Shown piece after piece: positions 29,515 through 36,734 of a DNA stretch of 64,000 bases; the first letter of the stretch is position 1, and each line of letters begins with the position of its first letter. The notes under the pieces are model-generated. The model did no database searches and was not told where the DNA came from. It saw only the letters and a list, made by a program, of their open reading frames with translations. Source of the DNA: Polaribacter sp. WD7 (GTDB lineage: Bacteria > Bacteroidota > Bacteroidia > Flavobacteriales > Flavobacteriaceae); the NCBI RefSeq assembly GCF_003335085.1, contig NZ_QPEJ01000014.1, positions 62,001-126,000 on the forward strand, in the 5' to 3' direction. The position numbers were made by a program, and so were the translations under genes.

Positions 29515-29952
29515 TTATGCTGGTGCATCACCTTTTACTGTTAATCCCATAGAGCGTGCTGTACCTGCAATCATTCTCATTGCTGAAGAAATTTCAAAGG
29601 CATTTAAATCTACCATTTTATCTTCTGCAATAACTTTAATTTGATCCCAAGTAACAGATGCTACTTTTTTTCTGTTTGGTTCTCCTGAACCTTTTTTGAT
29701 TTTGGCCGCTTCTAGTAACTGTACTGCTGCAGGAGGAGTTTTTACAACAAAATCAAACGATTTGTCTTTGTAAACAGTAATAACAACAGGTAATACTTTA
29801 CCCTGTTTGTCTTGCGTTCTTGCATTGAACTGTTTACAGAACTCCATAATGTTAACACCAGCAGCACCTAAAGCGGGTCCAACCGGCGGCGATGGATTCG
29901 CTGCGCCTCCCCTTACTTGTAATTTAACTACTTTACTAACTTCTTTTGCCAT
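29515..29952 (-). CDS. rplK: 50S ribosomal protein L11
   Basis: 145 aa. The N-terminal domain has [36 protein letters not shown]; the C-terminal RNA-binding domain ends with [19 protein letters not shown]. It binds the GTPase centre of 23S rRNA. First ribosomal gene of the series, 71 nt after nusG. Confidence 0.98.
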   Translation of the reverse strand: MAKEVSKVVKLQVRGGAANPSPPVGPALGAAGVNIMEFCKQFNARTQDKQGKVLPVVITVYKDKSFDFVVKTPPAAVQLLEAAKIKKGSGEPNRKKVASVTWDQIKVIAEDKMVDLNAFEISSAMRMIAGTARSMGLTVKGDAPA

Positions 29953-30023
29953 TTTAAAAATGTTTAATGATTTGTTTTTGATTTGGAAGCTTCAAAACAA
30001 ATCGATATATATTTGTGTAACAA

Positions 30024-30572
30024 TTATATCTTTTCTACTTGCGTATAACTTAACTCTAACGGTGTTTTTCTTCCAAAGATTTTCACCATAACTTCAAGTT
30101 TACGCTTTTCTTCGTTTACTTTTTCAATACTACCATCAAAACCATTAAAAGGACCATCTATAACTTTAACGGTCTCTCCTATAGTATAAGGTATTGCAAT
30201 ATTCTCTTCTTGTATAGAAAGCTCATCTACTTTACCTAGCATCCTATTCACTTCAGACTTACGCATAGGTACTGGCTCTCCTCCTTTTGTTTCTCCTAAA
30301 AAACCAATAACACCTGTAATGGATTTTATAACGTGAGGTACTTCTCCTGATAGATTCGCTTCTACCATGATGTAACCAGGAAAGTAAACTCTTTCTCTGT
30401 TTACTTTTTTTCCGTTTCTAAATTGAACAACTTTCTCAGTTGGAACAATTACCTGACTTACATAATCTGAAAGCCCAACTCTTGAGATTTCTGTCTCTAT
30501 ATAAGATTTAACTTTATTCTCTTGTCCTCCAATGGCTCTTACAACATACCATTTCATTACTGAATCAGCCAT
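30024..30572 (-). CDS. nusG: Transcription termination/antitermination factor NusG
   Basis: 182 aa. The NGN domain starts KWYVVRAIGGQENKVKSYIE and includes NRERVYFPGYIMVEANL; the C-terminal KOW domain has PYTIGETVKVIDGPFNGFDGSIEKVN. It binds RNA polymerase and links it to Rho or ribosomes. It follows secE by 10 nt, the near-universal secE-nusG pairing. Confidence 0.97.
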   Translation of the reverse strand: MADSVMKWYVVRAIGGQENKVKSYIETEISRVGLSDYVSQVIVPTEKVVQFRNGKKVNRERVYFPGYIMVEANLSGEVPHVIKSITGVIGFLGETKGGEPVPMRKSEVNRMLGKVDELSIQEENIAIPYTIGETVKVIDGPFNGFDGSIEKVNEEKRKLEVMVKIFGRKTPLELSYTQVEKI

Positions 30573-30582
30573 AATTTATTTC

Positions 30583-30771
30583 TTAAAATAATTTGAAAAA
30601 GTTATCTAACCCAGTTTGAAAAACATAGTCTATACCAGCAACTGCTAATGCGAATAAAATTGTAAAAACAGCTACAGTTACAGTTGTTTTCTGTGCATCT
30701 TCTTTAGAGATCCACGTCATGTGATTATTTAATTCGTCAAAAGAATCTTTGATATATTGTATAAAGTTCAT
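30583..30771 (-). CDS. secE: Preprotein translocase subunit SecE
   Basis: 62 aa from the ATG at 30771; the longer frame would extend into tRNA-Trp and is rejected. A single-helix bacterial SecE: amphipathic KDSFDELNNHMTWISKEDAQKTT, then one membrane span (VTVAVFTILFALAVAGIDYVF). It clamps SecY in the inner membrane. Located between tRNA-Trp and nusG. Confidence 0.95.
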   Translation of the reverse strand: MNFIQYIKDSFDELNNHMTWISKEDAQKTTVTVAVFTILFALAVAGIDYVFQTGLDNFFKLF

Positions 30772-30786
30772 CTTACTTGTTTTTTG

Positions 30787-30859
30787 CACGGGTTGAGAGG
30801 CTCGAACTCCCGACAACTGGTTTTGGAGACCAGTGCTCTACCAACTGAGCTAAACCCGT
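30787..30859 (-). tRNA. tRNA-Trp (CCA)
   Basis: 73 nt; acceptor ACGGGTT/AACCCGT with discriminator G, D-arm AGCTCAGTTGGTAGAGC, anticodon loop CTCCAAA (CCA) and T-arm GGAGTTCGAGCCTCT. It sits between tuf and secE, a common bacterial position. Confidence 0.96.
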
Positions 30860-30876
30860 TCTTATTCATTGATAAA

Positions 30877-30901
30877 GGCGTTCCGTTAAAAACGGAACAC
30901 C
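30877..30901 (-). terminator. Hairpin after tuf
   Basis: GTTCCGTT/AACGGAAC with loop AAA, extended by GG/CC around a mismatch, between the tuf stop and tRNA-Trp. The T run after it on the minus strand is short, so it may be a weak terminator or an RNA processing/stability hairpin. Confidence 0.5.
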
Positions 30902-30936
30902 CTTAAAATTTATTCATCAATAAACTAATTTTACAA

Positions 30937-32124
30937 TTAGTCTAATAATTCAGTTACCTGTCCTGCACCTACAGTTCTACCACCCTCGCGGATTGCAAAA
31001 CGTAAACCTAAGTTTAATGCAATTGGTTGAATTAAATCAACAGTAATTGTTAAGTTATCTCCTGGCATAACCATTTCTACTCCATCAGGTAAGTTAATAG
31101 TACCTGTAACGTCTGTAGTTCTTACATAAAACTGCGGACGATAGTTGTTATGAAATGGAGTGTGACGCCCACCTTCTTCTTTCTTAAGAACATAAACCTC
31201 AGCTTTGAACTTAGCATGTGGAGTTACAGAACCTGGTTTACAGATTACCATACCTCTTTTAATCTGAGTTTTTTCAATACCTCTTAATAAGATACCTGCA
31301 TTATCTCCAGCCTCACCTCTATCTAAGATTTGACGGAACATTTCAATACCAGTAATAGTAGAAGTTAATTTTTCTGCACCCATACCAATAATATCTACAC
31401 CGTCACCAGTGTTAGCAATACCAGTTTCGATACGACCTGTAGCAACAGTTCCACGACCTGTAATTGAGAATACATCTTCAATTGGCATTAAGAAATCTTT
31501 GTCAACCTCTCTTAAAGGCTCTTCAATCCAAGTATCACAAGCTTCCATTAATTCTAAAACTGTGTCAACCCATTTTTGCTCACCATTTAAAGCACCTAAA
31601 GCTGAACCTGAAACAACAGGACCATTATCTCCATCATAATCATAGAAAGATAACAATTCTCTAACCTCCATATCAACTAACTCTAACAACTCTTCATCGT
31701 CAACCATATCTACTTTGTTCAAGAAAACAACGATACGTGGAATACCAACCTGACGCCCTAATAAGATATGCTCTCTAGTTTGTGGCATTGGACCATCTGT
31801 AGCAGCAACAACCAAAATAGCACCGTCCATTTGAGCAGCACCAGTTACCATGTTCTTTACGTAATCCGCGTGACCTGGACAGTCAACGTGAGCGTAATGA
31901 CGGTTAGCTGTTTGATACTCTACATGAGAAGTGTTAATTGTAATACCTCTTTCTTTTTCTTCTGGAGCGTTGTCAATTTGATCAAAATCTCTCGCTTCCG
32001 ATAATCCTGCATCAGCTAATACTTTTGTAATAGCAGCAGTTAAAGTTGTTTTACCGTGATCTACGTGTCCGATAGTACCGATGTTTAAGTGTGGTTTCGA
32101 ACGGTCAAAAGTTTCTTTTGCCAT
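30937..32124 (-). CDS. tuf: Elongation factor Tu
   Basis: 395 aa. All GTPase motifs are intact: [26 protein letters not shown], and GSALGALNG. It delivers aminoacyl-tRNA to the ribosome. It follows four tRNA genes on the same strand, the arrangement known from the E. coli tufB operon, and is probably read from the tRNA promoter, since no TAnnTTTG box is seen in its own 59-nt leader. Confidence 0.99.
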   Translation of the reverse strand: MAKETFDRSKPHLNIGTIGHVDHGKTTLTAAITKVLADAGLSEARDFDQIDNAPEEKERGITINTSHVEYQTANRHYAHVDCPGHADYVKNMVTGAAQMDGAILVVAATDGPMPQTREHILLGRQVGIPRIVVFLNKVDMVDDEELLELVDMEVRELLSFYDYDGDNGPVVSGSALGALNGEQKWVDTVLELMEACDTWIEEPLREVDKDFLMPIEDVFSITGRGTVATGRIETGIANTGDGVDIIGMGAEKLTSTITGIEMFRQILDRGEAGDNAGILLRGIEKTQIKRGMVICKPGSVTPHAKFKAEVYVLKKEEGGRHTPFHNNYRPQFYVRTTDVTGTINLPDGVEMVMPGDNLTITVDLIQPIALNLGLRFAIREGGRTVGAGQVTELLD

Positions 32125-32183
32125 GATTATTAATTTTAATTCTTAGTTTAAATATATTTAGTGTCTAATATTTTTTTTAAGAG

Positions 32184-32256
32184 AGCCAATGACGGGACTT
32201 GAACCCGTGACCTCATCCCTACCAAGGATGCGCTCTACCAACTGAGCTACACCGGC
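32184..32256 (-). tRNA. tRNA-Thr (GGT)
   Basis: 73 nt; acceptor GCCGGTG/CATTGGC with two G-T pairs, anticodon stem CATCC/GGATG around TTGGTAG (GGT), T-arm ACGGGTTCAAGTCCCGT. It lies directly before tuf. Confidence 0.96.
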
Positions 32257-32273
32257 TTTGTTGGATTTCTCTG

Positions 32274-32346
32274 AGCGAAAGACCGGGTTCGAACCGGCGA
32301 CATTCAGCTTGGAAGGCTGACGCTCTACCAACTGAGCTACTTTCGC
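32274..32346 (-). tRNA. tRNA-Gly (TCC)
   Basis: 73 nt; acceptor GCGAAAG/CTTTCGC, anticodon stem TCAGC/GCTGA around CTTCCAA (TCC), T-arm with GGTTCGAAC. Confidence 0.96.
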
Positions 32347-32359
32347 AATATGTAAATTG

Positions 32360-32441
32360 TGGGGAGAGCAGGATTCGAACCTGCGAAGGTGTAACCAACG
32401 GAGTTACAGTCCGTCCTCGTTGACCGCTTGAGTATCTCCCC
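32360..32441 (-). tRNA. tRNA-Tyr (GTA)
   Basis: 82 nt with the long variable arm typical of bacterial tRNA-Tyr; acceptor GGGGAGA/TCTCCCC plus A, anticodon stem ACGGA/TCCGT around CTGTAAC (GTA). Confidence 0.96.
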
Positions 32442-32481
32442 TATAATTTACTATTTAAATGAACTTTTTGTTTTTTTCTTG

Positions 32482-32555
32482 AGCCGATGGAGGGACTCGA
32501 ACCCACGACCTGCTGATTACAAATCAGCTGCTCTAGCCAGCTGAGCTACATCGGC
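32482..32555 (-). tRNA. tRNA-Thr (TGT)
   Basis: 74 nt; acceptor GCCGATG/CATCGGC, anticodon stem GCTGA/TCAGC around TTTGTAA (TGT). First gene of the tRNA-tuf transcript. Confidence 0.96.
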
Positions 32556-32595
32556 TTTTGTTGTAAAAAAACAACCCGCTATTTCTAACGGATTG

Positions 32596-32603
32596 CAAAT
32601 GTA
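32596..32603 (-). promoter_or_regulatory. -7 promoter element of the tRNA-tuf operon
   Basis: Minus-strand TACATTTG fits TAnnTTTG, about 40 nt before tRNA-Thr(TGT). The following 5' segment has a small CCGT/GCGG-type hairpin and an AAAAAAAC tract. Confidence 0.55.
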
Positions 32604-32652
32604 TAAAGTTTTTTTTATTTCTAAAACTTTTTATAATTATTTTTTTTATTTT

Positions 32653-32961
32653 TTATGAAATCAATGAATCTCTATGTTTTTCTTTAGATCTTTTAAGCTG
32701 TCTCTTTAAGTTGTCTACAGCAGCATTGATACCTTCTTCAAAGGTTTTGGTTTCTCTTTTTACTATCAATTCTCTACCAGGTATATTTATTTTTAGTTCT
32801 GTTATTTTATTTTCCTTATCACTGGTATTTTGAACTTTAAGAAAAATTTCTGCATCTATTATTTTATCATGGAACTTTGATAGTAGAGAAACTTTATCTT
32901 CTGCAAATTTTATCAATTCTTTATCTGCATTAAAATTTACCGATTGTGTGAATACTTTCAT
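32653..32961 (-). CDS. hpf: Ribosome hibernation promoting factor, short form
   Basis: 102 aa, covering only the S30AE/YfiA domain: MKVFTQSVNFNADKELIKFAEDKV, the beta strands with DAEIFLKVQ and TELKINIPGRELIVKRE, and the helix FEEGINAAVDNLKRQLKRSKEK. There is no C-terminal dimerisation domain, so it is a short HPF/YfiA-type protein that occupies the tRNA and mRNA sites of idle ribosomes. It starts 3 nt after xerC and is co-transcribed with it. Confidence 0.93.
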   Translation of the reverse strand: MKVFTQSVNFNADKELIKFAEDKVSLLSKFHDKIIDAEIFLKVQNTSDKENKITELKINIPGRELIVKRETKTFEEGINAAVDNLKRQLKRSKEKHRDSLIS

Positions 32962-32964
32962 AAT

Positions 32965-33852
32965 TTACTTTTTTTTGCTGCTCCTAGGGTGAGCTTGATT
33001 ATATACTTTTTTTAACTTATATAAACTAGTGTTTGTATAGACTTGCGTTGATGCTAAAGAAGAATGCCCTAATAATTCTTTAACTGAATTTATATCTGCC
33101 CCTTCATTTAAAAGATGTGTTGCAAATGAATGCCTTAAAATATGAGGGCTTTTTTTCTCTTTTGTTGAGACTTTACTAAAATAGGAATTTATAATTCTGT
33201 AAACAAGGGTTTCATATATTTTATTTCCTTTTTCAGTAATAAAAAGTTCTTTTGATTCTGTTGAATATTCTGCTTTTAAATGTAAATAATTATGTAATGT
33301 ATGTATTACAGAGTTTAATAAAGGAACATAACGTTCTTTATTTCTTTTACCCAACACCTTTATTGTCTTTTGAGCAATATCTACATCTTGCTCTTTAACG
33401 TGTATCAGTTCTGTTCTTCTTATTCCTGTTGAATAGAACAATTCTACTATGAGTTTATTTCTTACAGATACAAAATCATTTGCATTTTCTACATTAGAAA
33501 TAACTTGGTTGATTTCTTTCTGATTAAAAGGAACTTGAACTTTCTTTTCAACTTTTAGTGCTTTGTGTTTTGACAAAGGGTTTACCTCTACTTGTTTTGT
33601 TTTTTGTAAAAACTTGTAAAAAGATTTTAAAGAACTTACTTTTCTGTTGATAGAACGATTGGAAATTTTAAGATCTACCAAAGAAACTACCCAACTTCTA
33701 ATTTGAGTGTAATGTACTTGCAATAAATTTTCTTGATTGAATTCTGTAATTAAAAAATCTTGAAAAGAAGTTAAATCGTTCTTATAGGCAGAGACCGTGT
33801 GTTTGGAGTATTTTTTTTCAAAGGTTAAATATTCTAGAAAGGATTCAATCAC
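32965..33852 (-). CDS. xerC: Tyrosine recombinase XerC
   Basis: 295 aa starting at a GTG (33852). The N-terminal SAM-like domain is FLEYLTFEKKYSKHTVSAYKNDL. The catalytic residues are in STGIRRTEL (Arg), HILRHSFATHLL (His and Arg), LLGHSSLASTQ (His) and VYTNTS (nucleophile Tyr). With XerD it resolves chromosome dimers at dif. Its place between rpsU and hpf in a core cluster argues for the housekeeping enzyme, not the island's integrase. The start codon is touched by a tandem 7-bp repeat that fills the region where translation starts. Confidence 0.93.
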   Translation of the reverse strand: MIESFLEYLTFEKKYSKHTVSAYKNDLTSFQDFLITEFNQENLLQVHYTQIRSWVVSLVDLKISNRSINRKVSSLKSFYKFLQKTKQVEVNPLSKHKALKVEKKVQVPFNQKEINQVISNVENANDFVSVRNKLIVELFYSTGIRRTELIHVKEQDVDIAQKTIKVLGKRNKERYVPLLNSVIHTLHNYLHLKAEYSTESKELFITEKGNKIYETLVYRIINSYFSKVSTKEKKSPHILRHSFATHLLNEGADINSVKELLGHSSLASTQVYTNTSLYKLKKVYNQAHPRSSKKK

Positions 33853-33853
33853 G

Positions 33854-33916
33854 GTTGTTGGTTATTGGTTGTTGGTTGTTGGTTGTTGATTGTTGATTGT
33901 TGATTGTTGATTGTTG
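33854..33916. repeat. Nine tandem heptamers next to the xerC start
   Basis: Perfect 7-bp periodicity: GTTGTTG, GTTATTG, then three GTTGTTG and four ATTGTTG units, 63 bp in all. On the xerC strand this is (CAACAAT)4 followed by CAACAAC-type units and then, after one base, the GTG start. The unit length is not a multiple of 3 and the array is non-coding. Confidence 0.9.
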
Positions 33917-33942
33917 TAAATCTACAAAATTTGAGGCATAAA

Positions 33943-33976
33943 AAAACTCGCATCAAAGTTATTTGATACGAGTTTT
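33943..33976 (-). terminator. Terminator of rpsU
   Basis: AAAACTCG-ATCAAA pairs with TTTGAT-CGAGTTTT around one mismatch and loop GTTA; the minus strand continues with a run of seven T. Confidence 0.8.
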
Positions 33977-34062
33977 ATAGTTTAAAACTTAATTTTAAGT
34001 TTTGGAGATTAATTTAACTGTCTGTTTTAAAATTGTAAACAATTTATAAAAACTACAGTTTG

Positions 34063-34260
34063 TTAACCTACTTCTTCTTGTGTTCTTAATCTTTGAACGT
34101 AAGAAGCTTTGATTTTTTGAGCTCTTTTAGCTACAGATGGCTTTGTGAAGTTTTTTCTGTTACGTAAGTTCTTCATTGTCTTTGTTCTGTCAAACTTTCG
34201 TTTGTAACGTTTTAAAGCTCTATCTATATTCTCTCCTTCTTTTACTGGTATAATTAACAT
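34063..34260 (-). CDS. rpsU: 30S ribosomal protein S21
   Basis: 65 aa. MLIIPVKEGENIDRALKRYKRKFDRTKTMKNLRNRKNF and the basic tail are typical of bS21. The start ATG is preceded by a strong Shine-Dalgarno, AAGGGAGGTG, with normal spacing, which is exceptional in this window. In Flavobacteriia bS21 is known to help bury the anti-Shine-Dalgarno of 16S rRNA, so this mRNA is expected to be translated best by ribosomes lacking bS21, giving feedback control. Confidence 0.96.
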   Translation of the reverse strand: MLIIPVKEGENIDRALKRYKRKFDRTKTMKNLRNRKNFTKPSVAKRAQKIKASYVQRLRTQEEVG

Positions 34261-34267
34261 AAGTTGG

Positions 34268-34277
34268 CACCTCCCTT
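34268..34277 (-). promoter_or_regulatory. Strong Shine-Dalgarno of rpsU
   Basis: Minus-strand AAGGGAGGTG, 7 nt before the ATG, complementary over GGAGGTG to the Bacteroidota 16S 3' end (CACCTCC). Comparable sequences were not noticed before the other genes I looked at here. Confidence 0.85.
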
Positions 34278-34334
34278 CATAAGTATCTTTATATTTTAAA
34301 ACAGTTGTACTGTTAATTTCTAATTTTTGGACTG

Positions 34335-34342
34335 CAAATGTA
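34335..34342 (-). promoter_or_regulatory. -7 promoter element of rpsU
   Basis: Minus-strand TACATTTG (TAnnTTTG), giving an mRNA leader of about 70 nt. Confidence 0.5.
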
Positions 34343-34390
34343 GTTATTAATTATGAATTACAAACCCTTAATTGAATTAATTTACAAAGT

Positions 34391-34474
34391 GGCTGCGTTA
34401 GGGATTGAAACGGCATCCTTTTTTGAGGTACGATAAAAAGATATAGTGGAAAGCCCGACCTTTAGGGAACGCCC
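34391..34474 (+). ncRNA. Candidate structured RNA / dispersed flavobacterial element
   Basis: In the roughly 390-nt gap between rpsU and the acyl-CoA dehydrogenase gene, an 84-nt block stands out by higher GC and possible pairing: GCGTT (34394-34398) with AACGC (34468-34472), and GGAT/ATCC around TTGAAACGGC. The string ...ATAGTGGAAAGCCCGACC... is one I know from many flavobacterial intergenic regions, and it may belong to the Flavo-1 RNA motif; this is from memory and unchecked. Strand is a guess. The rest of the gap (34475-34654) shows nothing clear. Confidence 0.4.
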
Positions 34475-34654
34475 TTATTGATTTACTAATAACATGAGTT
34501 TAACCTAAGAAAATTTATGTCAGTCATATTTATGTTTAGACAAAGGCTTAATTTGATTCAATTTTTATTCGTTTGACTTCTAAAAATCACTCAATTTGAC
34601 AGCTTTTTTGAGTGTTGCATTTTTGAATCGAATTCACATTTGATAATTAAAAGC

Positions 34655-35821
34655 TTAGGTTGCTGGTTTATATTCCTTTCCGTCAATTACCATTTTTGCG
34701 ATAATCTCTTTCAAGATTTCTGAGGTTCCTCCTCCTATAGGGCCTAGTCTACTATCTCTTAGTAAACGTGCCATTGGATACTCTTCCATATAGCCATAAC
34801 CGCCCAATAATTGGAGTGCTTCATAGATAACCTCGTCTGCCATTTTTGTTGAGAGTAGTTTAGACATACTTGCTTCTTTAACCACGTAATGACCGTCTTC
34901 TAAACGTTTTGTGATAGAGTAATTGTATTCTCTACACATGTCTACTCTACTTGCCATTTCTGCTATTTTATGCCTTAAAGCTTGGAATTTATCTAGAGAT
35001 TTACCAAAAGCTACTCTTTCTTCCATATACTTTATTGCATAATCTACGGCATATGCCGCTCTTGCATGGGCATTTACCCCCATTAACAATCTTTCTAAAG
35101 CAAAATGTTGCATAATGTAAGGAAAGCCCTTACCTTCTTGACCTAATAAATTTTCGGCAGAAATTTCTACGTTGTCAAAAGCTATTTCTCCGGTATCTGA
35201 TGCTCGCCAACCTAATTTATCTAGTTTTGTAGCAGATACTCCTTTTGCTTTTCTATCTACTATAAATATACTAATACCTTTGTATTTGTCTGATGGATCT
35301 GTTTTTGCTGCTACAATTAAATAATCTGAATATACCCCGTTAGTAATAAACGTTTTTGAGCCGTTTAAAATGTATTTATCTCCTTTTTTAATTGCTGTAG
35401 AACGCATACCTGCAACGTCTGAGCCACCAAAAGGCTCTGTTATACACAGGCAACCAATCATATCTCCTTCTACACTCGGAATTAGGTATTTTTCTTTTTG
35501 TTGATGGTTTCCTTCTTTATTTAAGTGCGTCATTGCCAAATACTCATGCGCCCACATTGCTGCTGCAAATCCGCCAGAATTGATTTTTTGCAATTCTTCT
35601 AAAAAAATAACTGTATAAAATAAGTCTAATTCTAAACCTCCATATGCTTCTGGAGTTGATAAACCAAAATAACCCATTTCTCCAAATTTTTTCCAAATAA
35701 AACGCTCAATAGTTCCTGTTTTTTCCCACTTATCTATATGGGGAACGACTTCTTTTTGTAAAAATTCTTTAAAACTAGCACGAAAAGCTTCGTGTTCTTC
35801 AGTAAAATACATACTGTTCAT
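34655..35821 (-). CDS. Acyl-CoA dehydrogenase
   Basis: 388 aa from the ATG at 35821. Domains: N-terminal helical (1-115), beta domain with ITEPFGGSDVAGMRSTA (FAD and substrate) and the C-terminal helical domain with LQLLGGYGYMEEYPMARLLRDSR. The position of the medium/short-chain catalytic Glu near the C-terminus is Gly here (IGGGTSEI). The likely base is instead the Glu in FALERLLMG (about residue 243), as in long-chain and isovaleryl-CoA dehydrogenases. It catalyses the first oxidation of fatty or branched-chain acyl-CoA. Same strand as, and 11-20 nt after, the HhH gene. Confidence 0.93.
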   Translation of the reverse strand: MNSMYFTEEHEAFRASFKEFLQKEVVPHIDKWEKTGTIERFIWKKFGEMGYFGLSTPEAYGGLELDLFYTVIFLEELQKINSGGFAAAMWAHEYLAMTHLNKEGNHQQKEKYLIPSVEGDMIGCLCITEPFGGSDVAGMRSTAIKKGDKYILNGSKTFITNGVYSDYLIVAAKTDPSDKYKGISIFIVDRKAKGVSATKLDKLGWRASDTGEIAFDNVEISAENLLGQEGKGFPYIMQHFALERLLMGVNAHARAAYAVDYAIKYMEERVAFGKSLDKFQALRHKIAEMASRVDMCREYNYSITKRLEDGHYVVKEASMSKLLSTKMADEVIYEALQLLGGYGYMEEYPMARLLRDSRLGPIGGGTSEILKEIIAKMVIDGKEYKPAT

Positions 35822-35841
35822 TAGGCTCAATATTTGTAAGT

Positions 35842-36726
35842 TTATTCAGCTAACAAATATAAGACTATTCTATCATACAACTCTAGCGGAAAATCTTTGA
35901 TGTGTTGTAATTCTGTTAAACTTTGTATCTCTGCAACTTCATCTCTGTACTCAAAAATCTTTTTGCAAAGCTCATAATTTATATATGGATTTTTTAATAA
36001 TTCACTGAAAGTTACTGTGTTTACATTCTGTTTTTTTATAACGGGTTTTTCAATAACTTTAAAATTTAATACTACTTTTTGGGCCACATTTTTTTCTAAA
36101 CCCCAAACTTCAAAAATCTGATTATCGTAATAAAAACCTTGTAATTTAGAACGATACTTAATAATACGTTTTGACAATTCGTCCCCTATTCCATAAATAG
36201 ACTTAAAATCTTCTGCAGTTGCTGTATTGATATCTTTTATAGTAATTTTAGTTTTTGAATTTGTAGCAACATACTTACTTGTATGTGAAGCTTTTTTTAA
36301 TTGTTTTTGAACAACCCAATCTGGAAATTTAAAAAAAGGTGCGATAGCATTTAGTAGGCTATCAGAAACTTGAGTAACAGTTTGAAACTCTTCTTTTGAA
36401 TTGATAAATTTACCCGTTTTTCTAAACAACAATAACCTATCTACCTCTGCAACTGACATCCCCAACCTCTCTCCTTTATAATCTGTAATGTAGTTAGGAT
36501 TAAATGGATAAATTTTTAGTTTTTTATTTTCTAACTCTATCAAACGTAAACTATCTATTTGTTGATTAAATGCAAGAATTTCTGCTGATTCCGCATCAAT
36601 TTTTTCTCCTGAAGAAAACCAATCAAAAACGATAAAAGATTGCAGTAATACAATGATAATGACCAACAAAAAAATCCCATTCCGTTGGCTTTTATGGTAC
36701 CAGAAATGGGATTTAAATAATTTCAT
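35842..36726 (-). CDS. Helix-hairpin-helix domain membrane protein
   Basis: 294 aa. One N-terminal membrane helix (GIFLLVIIIVLLQSFIVFDWF, residues about 17-37) anchors a mostly soluble protein with repeated helix-hairpin-helix units of the ComEA type: YITDYKGERLGMSVAEVDRLL (about 80-110), DINTATAEDFKSIYGIGDELSKRIIKYR (about 165-195, the clearest HhH with GIGDELSKRI), and a third near LLKNPYINYELCKKIFEYR. Such units bind DNA non-specifically, but in flavobacterial relatives the role is unknown. It sits between the AGCS transporter and the acyl-CoA dehydrogenase on one strand. Confidence 0.8.
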   Translation of the reverse strand: MKLFKSHFWYHKSQRNGIFLLVIIIVLLQSFIVFDWFSSGEKIDAESAEILAFNQQIDSLRLIELENKKLKIYPFNPNYITDYKGERLGMSVAEVDRLLLFRKTGKFINSKEEFQTVTQVSDSLLNAIAPFFKFPDWVVQKQLKKASHTSKYVATNSKTKITIKDINTATAEDFKSIYGIGDELSKRIIKYRSKLQGFYYDNQIFEVWGLEKNVAQKVVLNFKVIEKPVIKKQNVNTVTFSELLKNPYINYELCKKIFEYRDEVAEIQSLTELQHIKDFPLELYDRIVLYLLAE

Positions 36727-36734
36727 TATATTTT

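Noticed and set aside
32965..33852. The tyrosine recombinase as the integrase of the island
   Set aside because: It is 27 kb from the attachment site, lies in a conserved rpsU-xerC-hpf cluster and matches housekeeping XerC.
34401..34411. GGGATTGAAAC, like the end of a CRISPR repeat
   Set aside because: Single occurrence with no regularly spaced copies; part of the candidate RNA.
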